NCBI RefSeq assembly: GCF_017876655.1
Contig: NZ_JAGIOK010000001.1
Span: 186,001-250,000, forward strand
DNA from: Microbacterium imperiale
Lineage (GTDB): Bacteria > Actinomycetota > Actinomycetes > Actinomycetales > Microbacteriaceae
DNA: 64,000 bases
Reading direction: 5' to 3'
A model generated the notes under the pieces. It saw nothing but the letters and a program-made list of their open reading frames with translations, searched no databases and was not told the origin of the DNA. Positions 1 to 8,425 of this stretch are shown piece by piece. The stretch's first letter is position 1. Every line of letters starts with the position of its first letter. Both the position numbers and the translations under genes were made by a program.

Positions 1-860
1 ATGTTCTCGATCACGCCGACGACGCGCTGCCCCGTCTGGCGGGCGACCAAGCCGCTGCGCACGGCGACATCCGCGGCGGCGGACTGCGGCGTCGTGACGA
101 CGACGACGTCGGCGTGGGGGAGCAGCTGCCCGACCGAGATCGCGACGTCTCCCGTGCCGGGAGGCATGTCGATGAGGAGGACGTCGATGTCGCCGAAGTA
201 GACATCGGTGAGGAACTGCGACACCGTGCGGTGGAGCATCGGGCCGCGCCACGCGACCGCGCCGGGCGCCGACGACCCCCGCGGCAGGAACATGCCGATC
301 GAGATCGTTCGGACGTCATGCGCGATCGGGGGGAGCATGAGGCCGTCGATGCGCGTGGGTTGCGGCGGCAGCCCGTCGTCGTCGACGAGTCCGAGCAGAC
401 CGGGGATGGAGAATCCGTGCACGTCGGCGTCGATGAGCCCGACGGCGAGGCCGCGTCGAGCCAGCGCGACGGCGAGATTCGCGGTGAGCGTCGACTTGCC
501 GACGCCGCCCTTGCCGCTCGTGATCGCGATCACCCGGGTCAGCGAGTCCGGGCCGAACGGGTTCTCGCGCGCTGCGCGGTCGCCGCGCAGTCGCGACGTG
601 AGCGCCGCGCGCTCCGCCGGGGTCATGACCCCGACGGCGACGTCGACCGACGTGACGCCCGGCACCGACAGGGCGGCCGATCGCACGTCACGCTCGATGC
701 GATCGGCGGCGGGGCAACCGACGATCGTCAGCGCGATGCCGACGCGGGCGCGACCGTCGGCGAGGTCGATCTCGCGCACCATGTCGAGGTCGCCGAGGGG
801 CTGCCGCAGCTCGGGGTCGCGCACCGCCGAGACGGCCGCTCGGACCGCCTCGGCCGTCAT
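1..860 (-). CDS. mrp: Mrp/ApbC-family Fe-S cluster carrier ATPase (3' end cut by window edge)
   Basis: P-loop ATPase of the Mrp/NBP35 group, known in this family to carry Fe-S clusters to apo-proteins in the cytoplasm. Translating the minus strand from the ATG at 860 gives 286 residues before the window ends. An N-terminal MIP18/DUF59-like domain (about residues 1-90) precedes the deviant Walker A motif GKGGVGKST at about 116-124. LIDADVHGFSIPGLLGL and LLIDMPPGTGD follow, both typical of the family. The ATG overlaps the stop of the upstream DUF1003 gene (ATGA, 857-860), so the two are translationally coupled. The C-terminus, where the family may carry a CxxC cluster-binding pair, lies outside the window and cannot be checked. 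Confidence 0.93.
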   Translation of the reverse strand, partial: MTAEAVRAAVSAVRDPELRQPLGDLDMVREIDLADGRARVGIALTIVGCPAADRIERDVRSAALSVPGVTSVDVAVGVMTPAERAALTSRLRGDRAARENPFGPDSLTRVIAITSGKGGVGKSTLTANLAVALARRGLAVGLIDADVHGFSIPGLLGLVDDDGLPPQPTRIDGLMLPPIAHDVRTISIGMFLPRGSSAPGAVAWRGPMLHRTVSQFLTDVYFGDIDVLLIDMPPGTGDVAISVGQLLPHADVVVVTTPQSAAADVAVRSGLVARQTGQRVVGVIEN

Positions 861-1384
861 CGGGCGTCCGGCCGATCGTCGGCGTCGATGCGCTCGAGCG
901 CGGTCCTGAGCTCGGAGCGCAGGGTCTCTTTCGTGACCAGGCCGTCGGTCAGGTCGGAGATCGCCAGACGCAGGGCGACGACCTCGCGCGCGAGGTACTC
1001 GGTGTCGGCGAGGTTCCGCTCGGCGCGCTGACGATCCTGCTCGATCTGCACCCGGTCGCGGTCGTCCTGCCGGTTCTGCGCCAGCAGGATGAGGGGAGCG
1101 GCGTAGGACGCCTGCAGGGAGAGCACGAGGGTCAGCGCGGTGAACCCGAGGTCGGCCGAGTCGAATTGGAACTGCTCCGGCGCGAGCGTGTTCCAGGCGA
1201 TCCAGAGCAAGCAGAACAGCGAGAGCATCACGAGGAACTGCGGCGTCCCCATCGCCCGGGCGACCCACTCGGTAAAGCGTCCGAAGCGGTCCCGCGAGGG
1301 CTGCGGAGTACGCGTTCCGAGCACGACCGACCGGCGCCCCCGGGGCGCCTCGAGCGAGACCTTCTTGGGTGAGCGCGCCATCAT
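857..1384 (-). CDS. DUF1003 family membrane protein
   Basis: A 175-residue protein of the DUF1003 family; its function is unknown. Two hydrophobic segments (about residues 49-68 and 78-103) form a membrane hairpin. The second is followed by a charged coiled-coil-like stretch rich in Q, R, D and E (about 104-135) that should be cytoplasmic. The N-terminus is basic (MMARSPKK). Two adjacent ATGs (1384 and 1381) are possible starts; 1384 overlaps the stop of the upstream MgtE_N/CBS gene as ATGA. Its stop overlaps the mrp start in the same way. The order stress protein, MgtE_N/CBS, DUF1003, mrp resembles one I recall from mycobacteria, which suggests a conserved but undefined module. Confidence 0.88.
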   Translation of the reverse strand: MMARSPKKVSLEAPRGRRSVVLGTRTPQPSRDRFGRFTEWVARAMGTPQFLVMLSLFCLLWIAWNTLAPEQFQFDSADLGFTALTLVLSLQASYAAPLILLAQNRQDDRDRVQIEQDRQRAERNLADTEYLAREVVALRLAISDLTDGLVTKETLRSELRTALERIDADDRPDAR

Positions 1385-2652
1385 CGTCTTCCTCGCAGGG
1401 CTGCGGCTTCCTGCGGCTCGACGTCTTGCGAGCGCCAGTCGTCAGGCAGGAGATGATCGAGCACGTCGTCGACGCTGACCACGCCGACGAGACGATGGGC
1501 CTGATCGATCACGGGCACCGAGACGAGGTTGTAGCTGGCGAGCATGCGCACGACCTCGGCGGCCGACGACGAGGCCGCGACCGGCTCGACCGTGTCGTCG
1601 ATGATCGAGCCGAGTCGTTCGTGCGGGGGATAGCGCAGCATCCGCTGGAAGTGGACGGTTCCCAGCAGGCGGCCGGTCGGTGTCTCATAGGGCGGAAGAG
1701 TGACGAAGACCGACGCGGCGAGCGCCGGATGCAGCTCGTGGCGACGGATCAGCGCGAGGGCTTCGGCGACCGTCGCCTCGGCCGACAGCACGATCGGGTC
1801 GCTCGTCATGAGACCACCGGCGGTGTCGGGGCCGTACTCCAGGAGCGCGCGGACGTCCTCGGCCTCCTCGGGCTCCATGAGGTCGAGCAGCTGTTCGACC
1901 CGGCCCTCGGGCAATTGGCCGAGCAGGTCGGCGGCGTCATCGGGCTCCATGGCATCCAGGATGTCGGCTGCGCGCTCGTCGCCGAGTCGCTCGAGGATGT
2001 GCACCTGCTCGTCCTCCGGCATCTCCTCGAGCGCATCGGCGAGGCGGTCATCGGGCAGCTCCTCGGCGACCTCGAGCAACCGGTCCTCGGGCAGATCCAG
2101 GAGGGTGTTCGCGAGGTCGGCGGGCTTGAGCTCGGAGTAGGTCGCAACGAGCTGCTCGGCCGACTGCGCCTCGCCGGAGGTCTGATCTTCGCGGACCTCC
2201 GCCCACGTCGCGAAAGTCGTGGGGCCCTTCGCGAACGGAGATGCGCTCGTCTTGGGCCGGCGCAGGAACAGCTGCCCGATGTCCCAGTCGCCCAGTCGGT
2301 TGCGCTCGATGGCGACATCCTCGATGACGGCGCCGCCCGAACCGTCGCGGAGGTAGACCTTGCGGCCCAGCAGCTCCGCCATGACGCGCACCTCGCCGCC
2401 GCGCTGCTGGAAGCGTCGCACGTTGATGAGCCCGGTCGTGATGACCTGCCCCGTCGCGATCGAGGTCACGCGACCGATCGAGAGGAAGACATGGCGTCGA
2501 CCGGGGATCTCGACCACGAGGCCGATGACGCGCGGAGGGTCCGCCTTTCGGAAGATGACGACCACGTCTCTCACCTTGCCGAGCCGATCGCCAGCGGGAT
2601 CGAAGACCACGCAACCCACCAGGCGCGCGACGAAAACCCTCTGCGTACTCAC
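1381..2652 (-). CDS. Soluble PRC-barrel / MgtE_N / CBS-domain protein
   Basis: A 423-residue protein with two PRC-barrel-like beta-rich modules (about residues 5-80 and 90-130), an acidic MgtE N-terminal superhelical domain (about 155-280, with LPEDRLLEV- and PDDAADLLGQLPE-type repeats) and a CBS pair (about 285-415). MgtE magnesium channels have the last two parts in front of a five-helix pore. No membrane segment is present here, so it is not a transporter by itself; a cytoplasmic sensor of magnesium or nucleotides is an inference. An upstream TTG at 2694 is possible, but GTG at 2652 is preferred because a TACGCT -10 box lies exactly six bases upstream. First gene of the minus-strand operon with the DUF1003 gene and mrp. 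Confidence 0.85.
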   Translation of the reverse strand: MSTQRVFVARLVGCVVFDPAGDRLGKVRDVVVIFRKADPPRVIGLVVEIPGRRHVFLSIGRVTSIATGQVITTGLINVRRFQQRGGEVRVMAELLGRKVYLRDGSGGAVIEDVAIERNRLGDWDIGQLFLRRPKTSASPFAKGPTTFATWAEVREDQTSGEAQSAEQLVATYSELKPADLANTLLDLPEDRLLEVAEELPDDRLADALEEMPEDEQVHILERLGDERAADILDAMEPDDAADLLGQLPEGRVEQLLDLMEPEEAEDVRALLEYGPDTAGGLMTSDPIVLSAEATVAEALALIRRHELHPALAASVFVTLPPYETPTGRLLGTVHFQRMLRYPPHERLGSIIDDTVEPVAASSSAAEVVRMLASYNLVSVPVIDQAHRLVGVVSVDDVLDHLLPDDWRSQDVEPQEAAALRGRR

Positions 2653-2658
2653 CGCTCC

Positions 2659-2664
2659 AGCGTA
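2659..2664 (-). promoter_or_regulatory. -10 box of a leaderless promoter for the MgtE_N/CBS gene
   Basis: TACGCT on the minus strand, followed by six bases and then GTG at 2652. This spacing puts the transcription start on the start codon. No -35 element is recognisable. Confidence 0.5.
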
Positions 2665-2691
2665 GTCGGCGACCGGGTGGGAGGCCCGTGA

Positions 2692-2697
2692 CAAGAT
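2692..2697 (+). promoter_or_regulatory. Possible weak -10 box, leaderless start of the stress protein gene
   Basis: CAAGAT keeps the A at position 2 and the T at position 6 of the TANNNT consensus. It lies six bases upstream of the ATG at 2704, the same spacing as several other genes in this window. It favours ATG 2704 over GTG 2701. Confidence 0.3.
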
Positions 2698-2703
2698 GGG
2701 GTG

Positions 2704-3435
2704 ATGAGCATGATGGGCGGAACACCCCCGGTCACGGGCGAGAAGGTCGCCGAGTTCGCGTCGTACGAGGCCGCGCAGAAGGCGGTGTCGACGCTCATCG
2801 CCGCCGACATCCCCGCCCGCGAGATCGCGATCGTCGGGTTCGGCCTACGATCGGTCGAGACGGTCACGGGCCGCCTCGGGTACGCCACGGCAGCCCGGAC
2901 CGGCGCCGTCAACGGCATCCTGCTCGGCCTGATCTTCTCGCTGATCTTCGTCTTCGGCACCCCGGATGCTGCGCTGCAGCTGTTCCTCGGGGTGATGCTC
3001 GTCGGTGTCGCGATCGGCATGATGATGAGCCTCGTCATGTTCGCCCTCGTGCGACGGCGCCGCGACTTCGCCTCGGTCACGCAGGTGACGGCCGACCACT
3101 ACGAAGTGACGGTGCAGGCGAACAGCATCCACCGCGCCCGTGGCGCCCTGAACGTCGCGCCGGCGCGTCCCCAGACTCCCGCCCCGTCGGTGCCCGACGG
3201 CCCGCCGCGCTACGGCGAGCGGATCGACCCCGTACCGGCGCCGCCGGCCGACCGCCCCGCCCCCGGCCCCGCCGCTCCGAGCGGAACGCCCGCTGCGCCG
3301 CCGGCCACCTCTCCCGCGGGTGGGGCCACCCCCGCGCAGCCTCCCGCCACCGGGCCGGTACCCGGTGGCGAAGCGCCCGGCCCGGAGCTGCCCGCGTCCC
3401 CCGAACCGCTGCCGGGAGACGATACGCGGCGATGA
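2704..3435 (+). CDS. General stress protein 17M-like membrane protein with Pro/Ala-rich tail
   Basis: About 243 residues. The N-terminal 60 residues (GEKVAEFASYEAAQKAV, IPAREIAIVGFGL) match the general stress protein 17M / YflT-type N-terminal domain, an alpha/beta fold of unknown function. Two membrane helices follow at about residues 68-85 and 91-117. The last 100 residues are low-complexity Pro/Ala/Gly. GTG at 2701 and ATG at 2704 are adjacent; ATG 2704 fits a leaderless start. It is divergent from the MgtE_N/CBS gene and its stop overlaps the hydrolase start (ATGA, 3432-3435). A stress role is inferred only from the family name. Confidence 0.8.
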   Translation: MSMMGGTPPVTGEKVAEFASYEAAQKAVSTLIAADIPAREIAIVGFGLRSVETVTGRLGYATAARTGAVNGILLGLIFSLIFVFGTPDAALQLFLGVMLVGVAIGMMMSLVMFALVRRRRDFASVTQVTADHYEVTVQANSIHRARGALNVAPARPQTPAPSVPDGPPRYGERIDPVPAPPADRPAPGPAAPSGTPAAPPATSPAGGATPAQPPATGPVPGGEAPGPELPASPEPLPGDDTRR

Positions 3436-4103
3436 CCGCCGAGGTATCGGTCGCGCTCCCGACCGGCGCGGTAACGGTGCCGCTCATCTGGAACCGCGCC
3501 GCGGAGCCCGCCGCCTGCGTCGTCCTGGCGCACGGCGCGGGCGCCGGCCCCGAGCATCCCTTCCTCGACGGGTTCGCGGCGCGCCTCTCCTCCGCCGGGA
3601 TCACCGTGGTCCGGTTCCCGTTCCCCTACGTCGTCGCGGGGCGGCGGCTGCCCGGTCCGGCGGCGCACGCGGTCGCGACGTGGCGTGCGGTCGTCGATTC
3701 CGTGGATGCCGCGGCATCCGGCATCCCGCTCATCGCGGCGGGGAAGTCCTACGGTGGGCGCATGGCGTCGGTCGCGGCCGCGGAGCGGGCCATTTCGCCG
3801 GACGGGCTCGTCTACCTCGGGTATCCGCTGCACCCGCCCGGCCGGCCGGACCGCCTGCGCACCGAGCACCTGCCGCTCGTCGAGCAGCCGCAGCTGTTCG
3901 TGTCGGGCACACGGGATCCGTTCGTCGACCCGGTACGCGACCTCGAAAGCGCTGTCGCGGCATGCCGGGACGCCGAGGTGCGCTGGGTCGACGGCGGCCG
4001 CCACTCCTTCGAGACTACGGGCGGCCCGCGCGACGCGTCGATCGTGGGCGCCGCTATCGCCGATCTCGTCCGACCCTGGATCGGCGCGCAGGCCCGCGGG
4101 TGA
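3432..4103 (+). CDS. Alpha/beta hydrolase (KANL3/Tex30-like)
   Basis: A 223-residue alpha/beta hydrolase. Visible elements are an oxyanion-hole strand VVLAHGAGAGPEH (about 30-42), a nucleophile elbow GKSYGGRM (Ser at about 101), a late acid strand LFVSGTRDPFVDP and a C-terminal histidine in DGGRHSFE. These match the KANL3/Tex30 or dienelactone-hydrolase-like group. There is no signal peptide, so it acts in the cytoplasm; the substrate is unknown. Its ATG overlaps the stop of the stress protein gene, giving translational coupling. It ends tail to tail with the gamma-glutamyltransferase-like gene with no gap (4103/4104), leaving no room for a terminator outside coding DNA. Confidence 0.87.
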   Translation: MTAEVSVALPTGAVTVPLIWNRAAEPAACVVLAHGAGAGPEHPFLDGFAARLSSAGITVVRFPFPYVVAGRRLPGPAAHAVATWRAVVDSVDAAASGIPLIAAGKSYGGRMASVAAAERAISPDGLVYLGYPLHPPGRPDRLRTEHLPLVEQPQLFVSGTRDPFVDPVRDLESAVAACRDAEVRWVDGGRHSFETTGGPRDASIVGAAIADLVRPWIGAQARG

Positions 4104-5891
4104 TCAGCGCCCCGCGGCGTACCCCTGCGCCCCGCGGGGATTCGCCGCCGCCCACATCGTGCCGCGCTCCCGGTCGATGCCGACTGCCGAGATGCGGCCC
4201 AGGGCCCAGTCGCCGGCTCGCGTGATGGCGTGCCCGCGTGCGCTGAGCGCCGCGATGACGTCGTCGCCGATGCGGTCCTCCAGCACGGCGCCGGCGGGGG
4301 TCCAGGTGCGGGGCCAGAACGAGTCGATCATGGCGGTCGTGTGCAGTGTCGGCGCATCGATCGCGGCCTGCGGATTCCAGCCGCCGACCAGCACGCGCAG
4401 AAGGAACGGGAGCTGCCACTGGTCCTGCTGATCGCCACCGGGCGTGCCGAGTGCCATGTCGGCTCGGTCGCCGCTCATCACGAGCGTCGGCGACAGCGTG
4501 GTCCGCGGCCGGGCTCCGGGGCGCAGCGCCGCGGGGGAGTCCTCGTCCAGCCAGGCCATCTGCAAGCGGGTCCCGAGTGCGAACCCGAGTTCGGGAATCG
4601 CGGGCGACGACTGCAGCCAGCCGCCCGACGGCGTGATGGCGACGATGTTCCCCCATCGGTCAACGACGTCGATGTGGCACGTGTCGCCGCGCGTCTGGCC
4701 CGAGCGGGCGACCGTCGGCTCGCCGGTGCCCGCGGCGGCGGGTCCGGCGTCGGTGCGCAGCGGCGGGTGGTGCGGCTCACGCCCGCCGGGCGCTCCGGGT
4801 CGCCATTCAGCAGAGGCGTCCGCGGCCAGCAGGCCGCGCCGCTGCGCCAGGTAGGCCGCGTCGAGCAGGTCGGCCGTGTCGACTCCGTCGCCGAAGTGCG
4901 CGTCGCGGTCCGCCAGCGCGAGCTTGAGCGTCTCGAGCACGAGGTGCGCGCCCTCGGCCGTGCCCGGATCGAGCACCTCGTCGGGGAAGGCGTCCAGCAT
5001 CCCGAGCGCCTGCAGCAGCACGGGGCCCTGCGACCATGCGCCCGGCTTGACGATCGTGCGGCCGCGGAATCGGCACATCAGCGGTTTCTCGTAGCCGGCG
5101 GAGAAGGCCGCGAAGTCCGCCGCCGTGATGACTCCGGCGTGGTCGCCGCCGGTCGCGTGGCGGTGCGGGATCGATACGAAGGCGGATGCTGCTCGCGCAA
5201 CGAACCCGGTCGACCACTCGGTGCGCGCCGCCTCGATGCGCGCGACGCGATCGGCGGCGCCGTCACCGGCGGCGACGAGGCCCGCGTACATGTCGGCCAG
5301 GGCCGGGTTGCGGTGGAGCTCGCCCGCCTGCGGTGGCCGGCCGTCACGCAGCCAGAGGGCAGCCGAGGTCGGCCACGCCTCGGTGAACAGCGTCGCGACG
5401 CGTGCGATCGTCGCAGCGGCGGACGCCAGCAGCGGGTGGCCGTCGCGGGCGTAGCCGATCGCATACGCGAGCACGTCGGCGAGCTCCCAGGTGCCGTGAT
5501 CGCGCAGCAGGAGGAGCCAGGCGTCGACCGCCCCCGGCACGGCGGCGGCCAGCGCGCCGGCTCCCGGGACGAGCTCGAGGCCCTCCTCGCGGAAATGCTC
5601 GATCGTCGCGGCCGCGGGAGCCGGCCCCTGGCCCATGAGCACCCGCGGTTCGGCGTCGACGGCGGCGTGGAACAGCCCGACGAGGTCTCCGCCGGGACCG
5701 TTCAGGTGCGGTTCGACGACCTGCAGGACGAACCCGCCGGCCACGACGGCGTCGAAGGCGTTGCCGCCGCGCTCGAGCACCGCCTGCGCGGCAGCGGTCG
5801 CGAGCCAGTGCGTGGAGGCGGCCATGCCGAAGGTGCCCGTCACGAGCGGGCGGGTGGTCGTGGTCGGCGCTGCCGAGAAGGCGGAGCTCAC
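4104..5891 (-). CDS. Gamma-glutamyltransferase-family Ntn hydrolase
   Basis: A 595-residue protein of the gamma-glutamyltranspeptidase family. These enzymes cleave themselves in front of a Thr that becomes the nucleophile, then hydrolyse or transfer gamma-glutamyl groups. The expected nucleophile is Thr404 in DTCHIDVVDRWGNIVAITP, which aligns with TTHYSVVD of classical enzymes. The N-terminal half shows ATAAAQAVLERGGNAFDA and LNGPGGD, typical of the large subunit. No signal peptide is visible, unlike periplasmic or secreted GGTs, so it resembles cytoplasmic YwrD-type members; glutathione as substrate is not assured. The GTG at 5891 overlaps the stop of the upstream aminopeptidase P gene (GTGA), so peptide or gamma-glutamyl peptide recycling is a reasonable joint role. 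Confidence 0.9.
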   Translation of the reverse strand: MSSAFSAAPTTTTRPLVTGTFGMAASTHWLATAAAQAVLERGGNAFDAVVAGGFVLQVVEPHLNGPGGDLVGLFHAAVDAEPRVLMGQGPAPAAATIEHFREEGLELVPGAGALAAAVPGAVDAWLLLLRDHGTWELADVLAYAIGYARDGHPLLASAAATIARVATLFTEAWPTSAALWLRDGRPPQAGELHRNPALADMYAGLVAAGDGAADRVARIEAARTEWSTGFVARAASAFVSIPHRHATGGDHAGVITAADFAAFSAGYEKPLMCRFRGRTIVKPGAWSQGPVLLQALGMLDAFPDEVLDPGTAEGAHLVLETLKLALADRDAHFGDGVDTADLLDAAYLAQRRGLLAADASAEWRPGAPGGREPHHPPLRTDAGPAAAGTGEPTVARSGQTRGDTCHIDVVDRWGNIVAITPSGGWLQSSPAIPELGFALGTRLQMAWLDEDSPAALRPGARPRTTLSPTLVMSGDRADMALGTPGGDQQDQWQLPFLLRVLVGGWNPQAAIDAPTLHTTAMIDSFWPRTWTPAGAVLEDRIGDDVIAALSARGHAITRAGDWALGRISAVGIDRERGTMWAAANPRGAQGYAAGR

Positions 5892-7309
5892 GAGGCGAGA
5901 CGCGCGATCCAGGCCTCGACCTCGTCCGCCGTGCGCGGGATGTCGGCCGACAGGTTCACCGGGCCGGTCTCGGTCATGAGGATGTCGTCCTCGATCCGTA
6001 CACCGATCCCGCGGTACTCCTCGGGCACGGTGAGATCGTCGATCTGGAAGTACAGGCCGGGTTCGATCGTGAAGACCATGCCGGGCTCGAGGATGCCGTC
6101 GTAGTACATCTCGCGGCGCGCCTGGGCGCAGTCGTGCACGTCGATGCCGAGGTGGTGGCTCGTGCCGTGCACCATGTAGCGACGGTGCTGACCGCCCCGG
6201 TCGGCCTCGAGCGCCTCGTCGGCCGAGACCGGGAGGAGCCCCCACTCGGCGACCCGCTGAGCGATGACGCCCATCGCGGCCTCGTGGATCGAGCGGAAGG
6301 TCACGCCCGGACGCGCCGCCGCGAACGCGACGTCGGCGGCCTCGCGCACCGTCTCGTACACCCGGCGCTGGATGTCGGTGAAGCGTCCCGAGACGGGAAG
6401 CGTGCGGGTGATGTCGGCCGTGTAGAGGCTGTCGACCTCGACGCCGGCGTCGATGAGGATGAGGTCGCCGGGGACGACCGGCCCGTCGTTGCGCGTCCAG
6501 TGCAGGTAGCAGGCGTGCGGCCCGGACGCGGCGATGGTGTCGTAGCCCTCGCCGTTGCCGTCGGTGCGCGCCCGCAAGTGGAACAGTCCCTCGACCGCTC
6601 GTTCGCCACGCGGGGTGGCGATGATGCGCGGCAGGTCGGCGACGATGTCGTCGAAGCCTCGGCCGGTTGCCGCGACGGCGGCGCGCATCTGCTCGACTTC
6701 GTAAGCGTCCTTCGTCAAGCGCAGCTCGGAGACGGCGCGGGTGAGGTCGGCATCGTCCTCGAGGACGAGGTCGTCCGCTCGCAGCTCGACCTCGTCGAGG
6801 TGGGCCGTGGTGATCCCGAGGTCGGCGGCGACGGCCGCGAGCGCGGGGCGAGGCCCGATCCAGAACTCGCCGATGGAGGCGTCCGCGTAGAACTCGGGCG
6901 TCGTGCGGTCGGCGCGGTCGCGGACGTACAGCGTCACATCGTGACCGGCGGGCGTCGGGTCGAACACGAGCACCGAGCCGGGAACGGCATCGCTGCCCCA
7001 ACCGGTGAGGTGCGCGAAGGCGGAGTGTGCGCGGAACGGGTAGTCGGTGTCGTTCGAGCGCTGCTTGGGGGAGCCGGCCGGGATCACGAGGCGCCGGCCG
7101 GGGAAGGCCGCCGACAGCCGATCGCGCCGCTTCGCCGCGTACGGAGCCTGCGCGCGCGGCGAGACCGCGACCTCAGCACGGTCGGCCCACCCCTCGGAGA
7201 TGGTGTCGAGGAAACCGCGCGGGAACGGCTGACGTCGGTTGGTGTTCTCGTCCGTCGCCTCGGGGGCGGCGGCCTCGGTTCCGGTCGTGTCGGTCTCGCT
7301 CGTACTCAT
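5888..7309 (-). CDS. Aminopeptidase P family metallopeptidase (Xaa-Pro aminopeptidase)
   Basis: A 473-residue pita-bread-fold peptidase that removes N-terminal residues before proline using two metal ions. Dimetal ligands are visible in order: Asp in LIDAGVEVDS, Asp in YTADITRT, His in MVHGTSHHLGIDVHD, Glu in TIEPGLY and Glu in GVRIEDDI. The N-terminal creatinase-like domain (about 55-220) is complete. Residues 1-30 are Thr/Glu-rich and probably disordered. ATG 7309 is chosen because a near-consensus GAGACT -10 box lies six bases upstream; in-frame codons further upstream would add a basic non-conserved stretch. It overlaps the start of the gamma-glutamyltransferase gene by GTGA, forming a two-gene operon. 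Confidence 0.92.
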   Translation of the reverse strand: MSTSETDTTGTEAAAPEATDENTNRRQPFPRGFLDTISEGWADRAEVAVSPRAQAPYAAKRRDRLSAAFPGRRLVIPAGSPKQRSNDTDYPFRAHSAFAHLTGWGSDAVPGSVLVFDPTPAGHDVTLYVRDRADRTTPEFYADASIGEFWIGPRPALAAVAADLGITTAHLDEVELRADDLVLEDDADLTRAVSELRLTKDAYEVEQMRAAVAATGRGFDDIVADLPRIIATPRGERAVEGLFHLRARTDGNGEGYDTIAASGPHACYLHWTRNDGPVVPGDLILIDAGVEVDSLYTADITRTLPVSGRFTDIQRRVYETVREAADVAFAAARPGVTFRSIHEAAMGVIAQRVAEWGLLPVSADEALEADRGGQHRRYMVHGTSHHLGIDVHDCAQARREMYYDGILEPGMVFTIEPGLYFQIDDLTVPEEYRGIGVRIEDDILMTETGPVNLSADIPRTADEVEAWIARLAS

Positions 7310-7315
7310 GCGTCC

Positions 7316-7321
7316 AGTCTC
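7316..7321 (-). promoter_or_regulatory. Possible weak -10 box for the aminopeptidase P gene
   Basis: GAGACT on the minus strand, six bases before ATG 7309. It keeps the A2 and T6 positions only, so support is modest; the leaderless spacing is the main reason to list it. Confidence 0.3.
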
Positions 7322-7347
7322 GCACTCGTAGGCGCGCACCGGCGGTC

Positions 7348-8367
7348 TCAGCGGCGCGTGTACTGCACGACCAACGGCCGGTGATCGCTGCCCGAGCCGT
7401 CGAGCGACGACAGCACCACCGAGCCGGTGGGCTTCCACGAGGCGGTCGCCATCACGTGATCGATGGGAGCGCCGAGCGGTGCGGGAAGAGCGGTGGGCCA
7501 GGTGCCGATGCCGCCGTTGCCGGTCTGCTTCGCCGCATCATGACACCGGCCGAGGTCGGCGTCGCCGACGCCGAGTCGCGCCATGTGGTCGAGCGTCGCA
7601 TTGAAGTCGCCGGCCATGATGACGTCGTCGCTTGCGCACTGGTCGGCCAGCCACTGCAGATCGCTGCGCCACCCGTCCATCGCGGAGGTCCGGGGCGCGA
7701 CCGCGTGCACCGCGACGACGATCGGCCCGTCGCCGTCCACCGGCATCGCGACGGCGCTCGGCACGATCGTGGTGTTCGACGTTCCGCCCGCTTCCGACTC
7801 GATCACCGCGTAGTCGCCGAGCTCGGGGGAGATGAGCAGCGCCGTCGAGTTGGCGTCCCAGGTGTCGGGCCCCTCGTAGCGGTCGACGTGCGCCCACATC
7901 GGCTGGCCGCGCTCGCCCATCGCGACCGCGACCGCTCGGCCGGTCTCCATCGTGGTCTCCGGCAGCGCGACGATGTCGGCCTGCATCGCGACCGCGGTCT
8001 CGGCGATCGTCTCGGCGTCCGTCGCGGGCCCGGCGGTGTTCCAGGTCATGACACGGATGCTCTCGGCGTCCTTCGCGGGCAGCGTCTCGGCTCCCAGTCC
8101 GCGTGTCGCGAGGATGCCGGCACCGGTGCCGGCAGCGACGAGCGAGATCACGGCGATCCACAGGCAGAATGCGCGGATGCGGCGGGCGAGGCCGAAGAGC
8201 AGGAAGAGCAGGGCGATCGCGGCGAAGCCTCCTACCAGCAGGGGTCGCAGCGACACCGCCTGCGCGAACGGGAACTCGCGTTCCAACCGCAACAGCTGCG
8301 GCCACGTGACGACCGCAGCGCCGGCTGCGAACAGCGCGACGATGAGGGCTCCGAGCACGCGCTTCAC
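7348..8367 (-). CDS. Membrane-anchored endonuclease/exonuclease/phosphatase-fold protein
   Basis: A 339-residue protein with three N-terminal membrane helices (about 5-22, 43-62, 69-88) and a C-terminal EEP domain. Catalytic motifs are MTWNT (107-111), ALPET (134-138, metal-binding Glu), a His at 221, GDFNAT (253-258) and GSDHRP (326-331, catalytic His). The domain should face outside the membrane, which points to extracellular nucleic acid, phospholipid or phosphoester hydrolysis; the substrate cannot be told from sequence. GTG 8367 is the start, six bases after a TAGAGT -10 box. It is divergent from the PHP phosphoesterase gene and 38 bases upstream of the aminopeptidase P gene. Confidence 0.88.
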   Translation of the reverse strand: MKRVLGALIVALFAAGAAVVTWPQLLRLEREFPFAQAVSLRPLLVGGFAAIALLFLLFGLARRIRAFCLWIAVISLVAAGTGAGILATRGLGAETLPAKDAESIRVMTWNTAGPATDAETIAETAVAMQADIVALPETTMETGRAVAVAMGERGQPMWAHVDRYEGPDTWDANSTALLISPELGDYAVIESEAGGTSNTTIVPSAVAMPVDGDGPIVVAVHAVAPRTSAMDGWRSDLQWLADQCASDDVIMAGDFNATLDHMARLGVGDADLGRCHDAAKQTGNGGIGTWPTALPAPLGAPIDHVMATASWKPTGSVVLSSLDGSGSDHRPLVVQYTRR

Positions 8368-8373
8368 GCCTCG

Positions 8374-8379
8374 ACTCTA
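8374..8379 (-). promoter_or_regulatory. -10 box of a leaderless promoter for the EEP-fold gene
   Basis: TAGAGT on the minus strand, six bases (8368-8373) before GTG 8367. No Shine-Dalgarno sequence could fit between them. Confidence 0.5.
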
Positions 8380-8412
8380 AGAGAGCCACCCTGGATGATC
8401 GCCGGGCGCGGC

Positions 8413-8418
8413 TACGCT
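8413..8418 (+). promoter_or_regulatory. -10 box for the PHP phosphoesterase gene
   Basis: TACGCT on the plus strand, seven bases before ATG 8426, consistent with a leaderless transcript. It is divergent from the TAGAGT box at 8374-8379, so about 35 bases hold both promoters. Confidence 0.48.
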
Positions 8419-8425
8419 GTCGTGA

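Noticed and set aside
2653..2694. TTG start at 2694 for the MgtE_N/CBS gene
   Set aside because: The extra 14 residues are not conserved in style, and a -10 box with leaderless spacing supports GTG 2652.
5892..7001. N-terminal extension of the gamma-glutamyltransferase gene into the aminopeptidase P region
   Set aside because: The extra sequence is Arg-rich and is an out-of-frame reading of the peptidase gene; the GTG at 5891 fits the family's N-terminus and overlaps the upstream stop.
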